Shown here one piece after another: positions 6,719 through 13,405 of a stretch of DNA of 21,626 bases. Under the pieces are notes generated by a model. It was given only the letters and a program-made list of their open reading frames with translations, was not told where the DNA came from and did no database searches. The stretch is from Chloroflexota bacterium (GTDB lineage Bacteria; Chloroflexota; Anaerolineae; CG2-30-64-16): contig JAKPQT010000714.1 in NCBI GenBank assembly GCA_029555885.1, positions 1 to 21,626 on the forward strand, given 5' to 3'. Numbering within the stretch: position 1 is the first letter of the stretch; each line of letters begins with the position of its first letter. The position numbers and the translations under genes are program-made.

Positions 6719-7405
6719 TCAGGTGACGCTGATCGTTGGCGTTTGGGCCAATCGCTCGGCGACGCGTCGGCGCAAATTCATGCGGAATGGCTCGTCGCTG
6801 ACGCCCGCCAGCAGATTGATGGTCTCCAGCGCAATCAGGGCCGAGGCCTCTTCGATGTCGGCGGCCACAATGGCCTTGCGCAGTTGGTCGCCGAGCTGGA
6901 GGGCCTGCGAGGAGGAACTGATGACGCGGACCTCGCGGCTCAGGTAGCAGCCGTTGCCGCCGAACTCGAACAGCCGCGGCTTGCTGCAATACCAGCATCC
7001 CTCGAACTGGATGGCGGTCAGGTGGTGGCCGTCATCGAATCGGGTGGCGATCAGAAACAATGCGTCGAGATCGGCGGTGTCCTCGAACGAATGACGCTCG
7101 ATCAAGTTCCCCAGCTCTTCGTCCTCATCGGCACCGAAGTGCACGGCGAGCAGTTCGAGCAGCGGCGGGATCGAAAGCCCTTCGTCGTCCGGCATCGGAA
7201 TGCCGAGTTGCGTGGCCAGGTCTTCCAGGCCATCGAGCACGTCCGGCCATTGCGGATTGGTGGTCTCGGCGATCTGGGCGATGTAGGCCTGCCCGTTGCC
7301 GGGATGGCTCTCGTCCAGCGCGAAGGCGCCGAACAGCGCCTGGATGACGGGCGTCACACGGTCGAGCACGAGAACGCCGGTGGCTTCGTAGTAATTGTTG
7401 GCCAT
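6719..7405 (-). CDS. Conserved ICE protein of unknown function (228 aa)
   Basis: Not recognised as a characterised family. The 228-residue acidic protein starts MANNYYEATGVLVLDRVTPV, a short N-terminal module (YEATGVLVLDRVTPVIQALFGAF) recurrent in ICE proteins as far as I recall. Residues ~85-125 are Asp/Glu-rich (HFGADEDEELGNLIERHSFED). A Cys-containing FEGCWYCSKPRLFEFGGNGCYLS segment at ~133-155 has three cysteines but no complete zinc-binding pattern. The C-terminal ~70 residues look all-helical. The ATG at 7405 has AAAGGAG 7-10 bases upstream. It lies between hairpins at 7438-7465 and 6675-6697 inside the five-gene unit. Confidence 0.7.
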   Translation of the reverse strand: MANNYYEATGVLVLDRVTPVIQALFGAFALDESHPGNGQAYIAQIAETTNPQWPDVLDGLEDLATQLGIPMPDDEGLSIPPLLELLAVHFGADEDEELGNLIERHSFEDTADLDALFLIATRFDDGHHLTAIQFEGCWYCSKPRLFEFGGNGCYLSREVRVISSSSQALQLGDQLRKAIVAADIEEASALIALETINLLAGVSDEPFRMNLRRRVAERLAQTPTISVT

Positions 7406-7437
7406 GAAGGCTCCTTTCGATGAATGAACGGAGCCAG

Positions 7438-7465
7438 CCCTTGCGGACGATGGCATCCGCAGGGG
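7438..7465 (-). promoter_or_regulatory. Leader hairpin before the 228-aa gene
   Basis: TGCGGA pairs with TCCGCA around an 8-base loop, flanked by CCC / GGG. It lies 33 bases before the ATG at 7405, in the same relative place as the other leader hairpins. Confidence 0.45.
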
Positions 7466-7505
7466 AACCGCCTGATGCCGGATGGCACTGGGCGGGGAGA
7501 AACGC

Positions 7506-7540
7506 GAGGGACATGGCCTCGGGCGAGGCGCATGTCCCTC
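7506..7540 (-). terminator. Long hairpin between genes, possible terminator
   Basis: GAGGGACAT pairs with ATGTCCCTC and GCCTC with GAGGC across a 4-base loop, giving 14 base pairs. On the minus strand GCGTTTCTCC follows, a weak U-run, so partial termination or an RNA processing/protective role is possible. Confidence 0.5.
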
Positions 7541-7585
7541 ATGGGGTCGCGTGAACGCAGTGATGAAGGTGTGCCGGGGACCGGC

Positions 7586-7978
7586 TCACCAACCGCTGTA
7601 GTTCAGCAGGAGGTCGGCGATCACCTGGCGACGAGGCAGATCGAGGCCGTCGAAGTCCGACAACCCGTTGAAGTGGCAGCGCTTGAGCATGGCACCGCCC
7701 TCGCGCGCGTTGTAGAAGCTGACCATCGCGGACAGGAACATGCGTTCCCCGCTGCTCAGGACGCCGAGGGCGTCGTTGAGGCGCAGCATGTCGGGGCGCA
7801 GATCCCACTTGCTCTTGGCCTGGTTCAGACCTTCACGGGTGCCATCGCCAAACCATTGCGGGCCGGCGATCTCGACACCACGCTTCCATGCCTCGAAAAA
7901 GGCTTGGGGCGCGGCGCTGAAATGCCGTTCTTCCCGAACGATCTGATCGACGACTTCCTGCGGCAGTAGCTGGTTCAT
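7586..7978 (-). CDS. Conserved ICE protein of unknown function (130 aa)
   Basis: Not recognised by name. The 130-residue protein looks all-helical: an N-terminal LLPQEVVDQIVREERHFS helix, a Trp-containing AFFEAWKRGVEIAGPQWFGDG segment, LRPDMLRLNDALGVLSSGER, then MFLSAMVSFYNAREGGAMLKR and a C-terminal DLPRRQVIADLLLNYSGW. The ATG at 7978 has GGAGGA about 9 bases upstream. It lies 21 bases after the 73-aa gene, so the two are clearly co-transcribed from leader C. Cytoplasmic; no catalytic motif is visible. Confidence 0.7.
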   Translation of the reverse strand: MNQLLPQEVVDQIVREERHFSAAPQAFFEAWKRGVEIAGPQWFGDGTREGLNQAKSKWDLRPDMLRLNDALGVLSSGERMFLSAMVSFYNAREGGAMLKRCHFNGLSDFDGLDLPRRQVIADLLLNYSGW

Positions 7979-7999
7979 GACGTGATTCCTCCAGTTGGA

Positions 8000-8221
8000 T
8001 CAGGGAATGGCGAGCTGGGACCAGCCGCCTCTTTCGAGGGCACGTTGAGCCGCGGCATGGCTGCGGAAGTACTCACGAGATTCCCGCGAAACGGGACCTT
8101 CGGTATCGCGCGTGCCGATGTAGTGGCCGGCGGCGCTGTGCAGGACTTCGAGCGGCAGGAACTTGCCGCAGTAGGTCAAGGCCAATTGACCGAATCGGCC
8201 GAAAGAGGCTTGCTGGGACAT
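8000..8221 (-). CDS. Small conserved ICE protein (73 aa)
   Basis: Not recognised as a named family. The 73-residue protein contains YCGKFLPLEVLHSAAGHYIGT and a basic C-terminal half (RESREYFRSHAAAQRALERGGW). The opening could form strands (YCGKFLPLEVL, GHYIGTRD), followed by a helix with SREYFRSHAAAQRAL. The ATG at 8221 has AAGGAG 7-10 bases upstream; the longer upstream frame would run into leader C. It is the first gene of the unit ending at 5529. Confidence 0.65.
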   Translation of the reverse strand: MSQQASFGRFGQLALTYCGKFLPLEVLHSAAGHYIGTRDTEGPVSRESREYFRSHAAAQRALERGGWSQLAIP

Positions 8222-8258
8222 GGATGGGCTCCTTGGAAAAGCGGGGCCCTGTCCCTCA

Positions 8259-8420
8259 CGGGATGGCAGCTCCCGCACGCGGTTGAAAAAAAGCATCAGC
8301 GTCTTGGCGACGCGCGTCCGCGCAATGGATGCGATGCGGACTGGTGGGTTGCGCGGGGAGAACCCCGCGGCAGCCTGAAACCCTGGCTGCTGGCATGTGC
8401 TGACGAATCAGCGAGCATGC
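8259..8420 (-). promoter_or_regulatory. Composite structured leader, copy C
   Basis: H1 is at 8399-8412 (GCTGA / TCAGC), H2 at 8370-8390 (perfect GCAGCC / GGCTGC), H3 at 8353-8368 (GCGGGG / CCCCGC), and H4 at 8293-8332 (outer GCATC / GATGC, inner GCGTC / GACGC). H4 is followed on the minus strand by seven T residues (8286-8292), so in this copy it resembles an attenuator. The leader hairpin is at 8259-8275 (CGGGA / TCCCG). It ends 38 bases before the ATG at 8221. Confidence 0.7.
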
Positions 8421-8499
8421 GGGCAGCTTCGTGGGGGGGGCGCGCCACGTCAGTTGGAAATCGGCATCTGGTCCAGCCCCGATTGATGTACGCAGAGAC

Positions 8500-8528
8500 A
8501 AAGAAAAGCCCCGCAGCAAGTGCGGGGC
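8500..8528 (-). terminator. Intrinsic terminator after the 185-aa gene
   Basis: On the minus strand GCCCCGCA pairs with TGCGGGGC across a 5-base loop, followed by TTTTCTTT. It lies 27 bases past the stop at 8555 and about 90 bases before leader C. Confidence 0.88.
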
Positions 8529-8554
8529 GGTCATGACGGTGCGGTGAGGCTGGA

Positions 8555-9112
8555 TCAGCGGGGCTTGTCGCCCAGGACATGCTGCTTCCAGATGGCGAAT
8601 GCCTCGTCCGCTGGCAGCTCGGCCAGGATGACGATGGGCTGGTCCTGTCGGCTGCGCAGCTTTGCGAAATACGCTGCGCGGTCGGCAATGGCCTTGAGCT
8701 TGATGCCCTTGAGGAACAGCAGCCTGCCGTCCTTGATGAACAGCACCTTGTTGCCGATGTCGCGGTTGAACGCGGTGCGCAGCTTGCGCTCCGCGTGCAT
8801 GGCATCGGCCAATTGGTCCACTAGGAAGTCGAGCGTCATGTCGATGAGAAGCGGCTCGTCGTCTTCGCGTTCGACGTCGAGCGATGCCGGCGGCAGGCTC
8901 TTGGCGAATTCCTCGGCCTGGGCCAGCAGCGCGGCCTGGCCTTGCAACGCGCGCACGAACGTCGAGCCGCCGTGTCCGTCGTTGCGGGCTTCGGCGATGG
9001 GCCTGCCGTCGAACATGACGGTGGCGGTGAAGCACAGCGTTTCCTCGCTCGCGAAATCCGCGACCTTGAGGTTCTTGAGGGTGATGCGGTCTTGTCGGGT
9101 GATGGTGTCCAT
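8555..9112 (-). CDS. Conserved ICE protein of unknown function (185 aa)
   Basis: Not recognised. The 185-residue protein begins with a beta-rich domain (ITLKNLKVADFASEETLCFTATVMFDGRPIAEARNDGHGGSTFVRAL) and continues with helices (LLAQAEEFAKSLPP). It then has an acidic segment, LIDMTLDFLVDQLADAMHAERKL, and a strand-hairpin NKVLFIKDGRLLFLKGIKLK, ending in a helix with FAIWKQHVLG. The frame is open upstream of 9112, but the ATG there follows AGGA at a suitable distance and lies just past leader D. It is a single-gene unit between leader D and the terminator at 8500-8528. No membrane segment or enzyme motif was found. Confidence 0.7.
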   Translation of the reverse strand: MDTITRQDRITLKNLKVADFASEETLCFTATVMFDGRPIAEARNDGHGGSTFVRALQGQAALLAQAEEFAKSLPPASLDVEREDDEPLLIDMTLDFLVDQLADAMHAERKLRTAFNRDIGNKVLFIKDGRLLFLKGIKLKAIADRAAYFAKLRSRQDQPIVILAELPADEAFAIWKQHVLGDKPR

Positions 9113-9152
9113 GGGAAGTCCTGATATCGACCGGGTTGACGACACGCCCCTG

Positions 9153-9313
9153 ACGGGACGCGGCATACATCCCGTGGGTTGGAGGAAGGTGGCATCGATG
9201 CCCGGTGGGCAGCGTTCGCCGGAGAGATGCCGGGGCGAACTGGCGGGTGGCGTGGGCGGAACCCACGGCAGTCTGGACACCCTGGCTGCTGGCTGTTGCC
9301 GATGCGTCGGCAA
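9153..9313 (-). promoter_or_regulatory. Composite structured leader, copy D
   Basis: H1 is at 9296-9313 (TTGCCGA / TCGGCAA), H2 at 9268-9289 (GCAGCC / GACTGC on the minus strand, one C-A mismatch), H3 at 9251-9267 (CGTGGG / CCCACG), H4 at 9191-9231 (GGCATC / GATGCC outer helix), and the leader hairpin at 9153-9175 (ACGGGA / TCCCGT). It ends 41 bases before the ATG at 9112. The H1-upstream flank is weaker here than in A and B. Confidence 0.65.
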
Positions 9314-9355
9314 TGCAGGAGGGAGGATCGCGCGACCCGCCGGCCGCGTCTTGCA

Positions 9356-9510
9356 TCAATCCGAAGCGATCGATCCCGTCTTGTGCAGGTACTGCACCAG
9401 CCGGCGTCCCCAGCCACGCGACGCACAGCACGGCCATGGAATTGCCGATCGCCTTGCAGTTCGGTGCATCGGCGGTGCGTAGTGAGGCGGATTGCAATGT
9501 TGGCGGTCAT
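9356..9510 (-). pseudogene. Small ICE gene, apparently frameshifted
   Basis: Minus strand: an ATG at 9510 preceded by GGGAG begins MTANIA. Coding-like sequence then moves to the next frame (SLRTADAPNCKAIGNSMAVLCVAWLG) and moves again to RRLVQYLHKTGSIASD, stopping at 9356. Removing one base near 9490 and one G from the GGGG run near 9412 would give a single ~50-residue protein. That protein would have a sensible helix and a basic C-terminus. I recognise no function. It could be two real lesions, sequencing errors or a chance effect; leader D begins 43 bases after the stop. Confidence 0.4.
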
Positions 9511-9579
9511 GTGGGTCTCCCGTTCGTGTGGCGCAGGGCCATCGCCCTGGCCGGGGCGTTGAAAGGCAGGAGAAAGGCG

Positions 9580-9602
9580 CCGAAGGCCCCAGGGGCCTTC
9601 GG
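9580..9602 (-). terminator. Perfect GC-rich palindrome, terminator-like
   Basis: Arms CCGAAGGCCCC and GGGGCCTTCGG flank a single base, giving 11 bp each side. On the minus strand it is followed by CGCCTTTCTCC. It has the same 11+1+11 geometry and CCCC-N-GGGG core as 12281-12303, so it could be a terminator, an operator or both. Confidence 0.5.
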
Positions 9603-10041
9603 CTCGGGAGGAAAGAAGAACCACCCGTGGGCTGATTGGCAGGCCCGGTCGTCGCTAGAACCGTCTGCTCATCCAGCAATCACACCCGGCCCATGTCGTG
9701 GCTGGGGCCGGCATCGTCTGGCGCACATCCGCGCACAAAGGGAGCCCGTTTTTGCGCCGGCGGGCACCGGCACCGAATACCGCTGACCGCGAAGGGTCTC
9801 CGGATGGCTCGCACAGGCAAGCCATCGGGGGACCCTTCGCAGCGGCGGAAGGAATGCAGACGAGGAGAACGCGCGGGGTGCGGTTCGCGGAGAAGCCACC
9901 TTCAGGTCCCGCGGCCGGGGCCGGCCGGACGGGACGCGCACACGGAGCAAGAAGGCGTTGCGCGCTGGGGCGTCCCGCAGGGCATGCGGGACACGGGCCA
10001 CGCCGCCGATGGCGGGCATGGCTCACGGGGAACGGGGGCGG
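9603..10041. other. Gene-free stretch downstream of topB with strong hairpins
   Basis: No convincing gene on either strand; open frames here lack Shine-Dalgarno sites and family-like sequence. Two strong inverted repeats are present. At 9789-9840, GCGAAGGGTC pairs with GACCCTTCGC and, inside, GATGGCT with AGCCATC, making a 52-base hairpin. At 9972-9992, GTCCCGCA pairs with TGCGGGAC around 5 bases, 50 bases past the topB stop. The stretch could be the 3' end of the topB transcript plus the promoter of the small gene at 9510. Confidence 0.5.
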
Positions 10042-12075
10042 TCAGGCGCCTTTGCGGCCACCGCCACTGGTACGGCGTGGACGCGAGGCACCACGCCTGG
10101 ACGTGCCGGTTGCCACCGGCAGCGTGCCTTTGCAGTCGGGGTAGCGACTGCACGACCAGAACGGGCCGCTCTTGCCGGTTCGCTGGCGCGTGGGTGCGCC
10201 GCACTGCGGACAAGCCGGTCCTTGGGGAACCTTGATGGACAGGGACGTGCTGCCGTATTGCGCGATCAACTGCGAAATCCAGGCGGCCTGCTTGCCGATG
10301 AACACATCCAGGGTGAGTTGTCCGCCCTCGATCATGTCCAGCGCCTGTTCCCAGACGGCGGTGGTGCCGGGGTCGGCAATCGCCGCGGGCACGGCGTCGA
10401 TCAGCGTGAACGCCGCATCCGATGCGCGGATGGAGCGCCCCTTCTTCACGATATAGCCGCGGGCGATCAGCCCGCTGATGATGTTGGCCCGCGTCGCCTC
10501 GGTGCCGATGCCCGTCGTGTCCTTGAGCTTCTGCTTCAGGCGCGGGTCGGTCACGAAACGCGCAACGCCCTTCATCGCCTTGACCAGTTCGCCCTGGGTA
10601 TAGGGCTTGGGCGGCATCGTCTTGAGGGCCTTGATGTCGGCCCCGGCGACCTGGCATGCCATCCCGTCACGCAGCGCAGGCAGCACCTGGGTGCGCACGG
10701 GGGCGTCGCCATCCTCATCGGCGCTGCCTTCACGTTCGGACTCGGCCAGCACCAGGCGCCAGCCGCGGGCGACGACCTGCTTGCCCGTAGCCACCAGCTT
10801 CTGCTGGCCGCAGGAGAGATCCGCCACGGTGCGGTCGAACTCGTGGTGCGGGAGGAACTGGGCCAGGTAATGTGCCCGGATCAGCCGGTACAACGCCCGT
10901 TCCTTCTCGCTCATGGCGGAGAGATTCGCGGGTTCGAGCGTCGGGATGATGCCGTGGTGCGCCGTCACCTTGCCGTCGTTCCAGGCGCGCGAGCGCTGGG
11001 TGCGGTCGAGCTGGCCCATGATCTGGGCCAGCGTGGGATCGGTCTTGAGCAGGCTGTCCAGGACCGTGGGCACTTCGGCGAACATGCTTTCGGGCAGGTA
11101 GCCCGAATCCGAGCGCGGGTACGTCGTGGCCTTGTGCGTCTCGTACAGGGCCTGGGCGATCTCCAAGGTTTCCTGCACGTCCAGCCCAAGCTGCTTGGAA
11201 CAGACTTCCTGCAAGGTGCCCAGGTCGAACAGCAGCGGCGGGCCTTCGCGCACGCGCTCGGTCTCGACCGACACCACCTGGGCACTGCCCGCGGCGCGGA
11301 TCTGCTGCGCGGCCTGCTGTGCGACGGGCTGCCGCAGGCAGCGGCCGGCGTCGTCGGTGCTGGCATCGGGTGCCACCCACTGCGCGGTGAACGTCTGACC
11401 GCCTGCGGACAGCGACACGTCGATGGCCCAGTACGGCACGGACACGAAGGCCGCGATCTCTCGGTCGCGGTCCACCACGAGTTTGAGCGTCGGGGTCTGT
11501 ACACGCCCGACCGACAGCACGCCATCGTAGCCGGCCTGCCGCCCGAGCACGGTGAACAGCCGGCTGAGGTTCATGCCCACGAGCCAGTCGGCGCGCGAGC
11601 GCGCCAGCGCCGAGTAATACATCGGCAGCGTCTCGGCCGAGGGCCGCAGCTTGGCGAGCGCGGTGCGGATGGACGCATCGTTGAGCGCCGACAGCCACAG
11701 GCGTTCGATGGGACCGCGGTAGCCGCACAGGTCGATGATCTCGCGTGCGATCAGTTCGCCTTCGCGGTCGGCGTCAGTGGCGATGACAAGCTGGGTCGCC
11801 TTCGCCAGAAGCGCTTTGACGACCTTGAATTGCGTGGCGGTCTTCGGCTTGACCTCGACCCGCCACTGCTGGGGAATGATGGGCAGCTGTTCCAGCGACC
11901 AGCGCTTGAGCGCCGCGTCATAGACCTCGGGTGCTGCCGCTTCGACGAGATGGCCGATGCACCAGGTGACCGTGACACCGGAGGCGTTGAGGCAGCCTTC
12001 ACCGCGCTGCGTGGCGCCGAGAATCCGGCCGATGTCTTTGCCCTGGGAGGGCTTCTCGCACAGAAACAGCCGCAT
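10042..12075 (-). CDS. topB: DNA topoisomerase III (type IA)
   Basis: A 677-residue type IA topoisomerase of the TopB family; it relaxes and decatenates DNA by breaking one strand through a tyrosine phosphodiester. The N-terminal TOPRIM domain has the first acidic site in LFLCEKPSQGKDIG (E7) and the DADREGE motif at ~101-107. LVGMNLSRLFT and SVGRVQTPTL (~186-197) are the conserved core. The catalytic tyrosine is in TTYPRSDSGYLPES (about Y319). The C-terminus has one four-cysteine zinc ribbon (CPQCGAPT ... CSRYPDCKG) and a basic tail. Length is near that of E. coli TopB. ICE-borne topB is typical of this family and probably helps resolve replication or transfer intermediates. The ATG at 12075 has only a weak GGATGGA site. 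A ~276-base gap with a palindrome lies upstream. Confidence 0.97.
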   Translation of the reverse strand: MRLFLCEKPSQGKDIGRILGATQRGEGCLNASGVTVTWCIGHLVEAAAPEVYDAALKRWSLEQLPIIPQQWRVEVKPKTATQFKVVKALLAKATQLVIATDADREGELIAREIIDLCGYRGPIERLWLSALNDASIRTALAKLRPSAETLPMYYSALARSRADWLVGMNLSRLFTVLGRQAGYDGVLSVGRVQTPTLKLVVDRDREIAAFVSVPYWAIDVSLSAGGQTFTAQWVAPDASTDDAGRCLRQPVAQQAAQQIRAAGSAQVVSVETERVREGPPLLFDLGTLQEVCSKQLGLDVQETLEIAQALYETHKATTYPRSDSGYLPESMFAEVPTVLDSLLKTDPTLAQIMGQLDRTQRSRAWNDGKVTAHHGIIPTLEPANLSAMSEKERALYRLIRAHYLAQFLPHHEFDRTVADLSCGQQKLVATGKQVVARGWRLVLAESEREGSADEDGDAPVRTQVLPALRDGMACQVAGADIKALKTMPPKPYTQGELVKAMKGVARFVTDPRLKQKLKDTTGIGTEATRANIISGLIARGYIVKKGRSIRASDAAFTLIDAVPAAIADPGTTAVWEQALDMIEGGQLTLDVFIGKQAAWISQLIAQYGSTSLSIKVPQGPACPQCGAPTRQRTGKSGPFWSCSRYPDCKGTLPVATGTSRRGASRPRRTSGGGRKGA

Positions 12076-12280
12076 GTCCGTCCATCCGCTTCCCGTTGTT
12101 CATGGAGTTGCTGGGATCGAGGATGCCGAGCGCCTGTTGGGGCAGCAGCAAACAAGCTGCATGCGGCAGCGACCGCTTTCACGCCGATGGAACGGCTTGG
12201 GCGGGATGGCGTGCGGCCGGCGGTGTGCGAGCCGGGAGCCGCGATGTTCGGGAGCGCGCGGAAGCCGGTGGACGCTGATG

Positions 12281-12303
12281 GAGCTATCCCCTGGGGATAG
12301 CTC
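12281..12303. promoter_or_regulatory. Perfect 11+1+11 palindrome upstream of topB
   Basis: Arms GAGCTATCCCC and GGGGATAGCTC are separated by one T. It lies 205 bases upstream of topB and 12 bases downstream of the ssb terminator hairpin. There is no U-run on either side, so an operator is more likely than a terminator. Its core matches the CCCC-N-GGGG sites at 14549-14561 and 9580-9602. The rest of the 12076-12280 gap shows no gene. Confidence 0.6.
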
Positions 12304-12314
12304 GCGAGGACATG

Positions 12315-12343
12315 GGGGGCGGCAACGTACTGCGGCCGCCCCC
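12315..12343 (-). terminator. GC-rich hairpin after ssb
   Basis: GGGGGCGGC pairs with GCCGCCCCC, 9 bp around an 11-base loop. It starts 9 bases past the ssb stop. No U-run follows, so it may be a weak terminator or a 3'-end stabiliser. Confidence 0.5.
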
Positions 12344-12351
12344 ACGCCGGA

Positions 12352-12804
12352 TCACTTCCTGCGCTTGGGCTCCTTCGACGCTGCCGGTTCCTGGGCGGCC
12401 TGGGGCTTGGGCTGCGCGTCCTGTGCGGTCTCCTGCGATTTGGGGCTCAGAACGACGGACTCGATGCGGAACGGCAGGATGCCGACGCTGCGCGCGTTGA
12501 TCTGCCAGGTCTCGCGCGGCTGATCCTCGTTGTCGGTCCAGGGTTCGCGCTCCATGCGGCCGACGACCAGCACGCGCATGCCCTTCTGGTAAAGGTCCTT
12601 CCAGTGTGCGGCGTCGCGGTGCCAGATTTCCACCGGCGCCCAGAAGCCGCCGCGGTCCTCGAAGTCACCGCCCTTGGTGGGAACGGGGTTGTCGAAATAC
12701 ACGTTCAGCCGCAACAAGCGCCGCGGTTCGTCGTTGCCGTTGGGGAACTCCCGGTACTCGGGGGGCGAGCCGATGTTGCCTTCGCCCGAAAAATGCGTGC
12801 TCAT
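12352..12804 (-). CDS. ssb: Single-stranded DNA-binding protein, ICE type
   Basis: A 150-residue SSB-like protein with one OB-fold domain (residues ~25-118). The visible signature is LLRLNVYFDNPVPTKGG, GGFWAPVEIWHRDAAHWKDLYQKGMRVLVVGRMER and WQINARSVGILPFRI. It should coat single-stranded DNA made during ICE replication and transfer. The C-terminal tail is Gln/Ala/Lys-rich and ends KEPKRRK rather than in the acidic DDDIPF-type tip that recruits host proteins in chromosomal SSBs. The ATG at 12804 has AAGGAG 8-10 bases upstream. It lies 73 bases after the DUF3158 gene in an operon with the PFL_4669 gene, the arrangement seen next to inrR in ICEclc. Confidence 0.9.
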   Translation of the reverse strand: MSTHFSGEGNIGSPPEYREFPNGNDEPRRLLRLNVYFDNPVPTKGGDFEDRGGFWAPVEIWHRDAAHWKDLYQKGMRVLVVGRMEREPWTDNEDQPRETWQINARSVGILPFRIESVVLSPKSQETAQDAQPKPQAAQEPAASKEPKRRK

Positions 12805-12877
12805 GGTGCAATCTCCTTGGTGGTTGAAATACCCGTGCCATGTCGGCGTCGGGCGCGTGCTGGGGTGCCCGACGCGA

Positions 12878-13405
12878 TCACCGATCGCGCACTCCGGGGG
12901 GTATGGACGCGAGCCGGCGCAGGTAGGCGTCTTCCGCCTCGGCGGCCTTGCTGGCGCACTCCTGGGCCTGCCTACCCAGGGTGTGCAACAGGCTGATCTG
13001 CATGTTCAGCGTGATGCGCTGCAGCTCGATCGCGTGCAGGTCGGCCAGCAGGTTGACCGGCGTGCTGGTGCTCGCCATCAGCTCCTGCCACAGGGCCACG
13101 CCCATGGCCGAGCGGTCGTTCCTGCGCCAGCGCAGGAACGTCGTTCCCGCGCCAGTGGTCTGCTGGGCCAGTTCCACGGGCAGCAGATGGAAGGGATGCC
13201 CACCGGCCTGTTGCAGCACTTGTCGCTGCGCCAGGCCGATCAACTCGTCGCGCATGGCGAAGCACTGGCTGGCCCAGGCCTCCAAGTCCCCTTTACCTTT
13301 AAAAGGCTTTAAAAGGCCTTTTAGAGAGGCCGCGTGTTCCAGGCGCATGAAGGCTCCCTGTTGCAGGCCCCGGAAGTAGCGGGTCGGCTGGTTCAGATCG
13401 CTCAT
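12878..13405 (-). CDS. DUF3158 family ICE protein (possible InrR counterpart)
   Basis: A 175-residue, mostly helical protein of the DUF3158 family, restricted to this type of ICE. Landmarks are FMRLEHAASLKGLLKPFKGKGDLEAW (residues ~19-44), FAMRDELIGLAQRQVLQQAGG, HPFHLLPVELAQQTTGAGTTFLRWR and the MGVALWQELMA helix. By position between the PFL_4669 gene and ssb it may be the counterpart of ICEclc InrR, which raises integrase expression; this rests on remembered synteny only. The ATG at 13405 overlaps the preceding stop in an ATGA, indicating translational coupling. Codons ~26-38 are unusually AT-rich and contain a repeated CCTTTTAAAG decamer. Confidence 0.8.
   Translation of the reverse strand: MSDLNQPTRYFRGLQQGAFMRLEHAASLKGLLKPFKGKGDLEAWASQCFAMRDELIGLAQRQVLQQAGGHPFHLLPVELAQQTTGAGTTFLRWRRNDRSAMGVALWQELMASTSTPVNLLADLHAIELQRITLNMQISLLHTLGRQAQECASKAAEAEDAYLRRLASIPPGVRDR

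Noticed and set aside
8256..9497. 413-codon minus-strand frame spanning leaders C and D
   Set aside because: It crosses two structured leaders and the well-supported 185-aa gene in another frame; translation is Arg/Pro/His-rich.
9636..10235. Plus-strand open frame downstream of topB
   Set aside because: No start signal, biased composition, and it runs into topB antisense.
9958..12300. 780-codon plus-strand open frame opposite topB
   Set aside because: It is antisense to an unmistakable topoisomerase III with all catalytic motifs; long shadows are expected at high GC.
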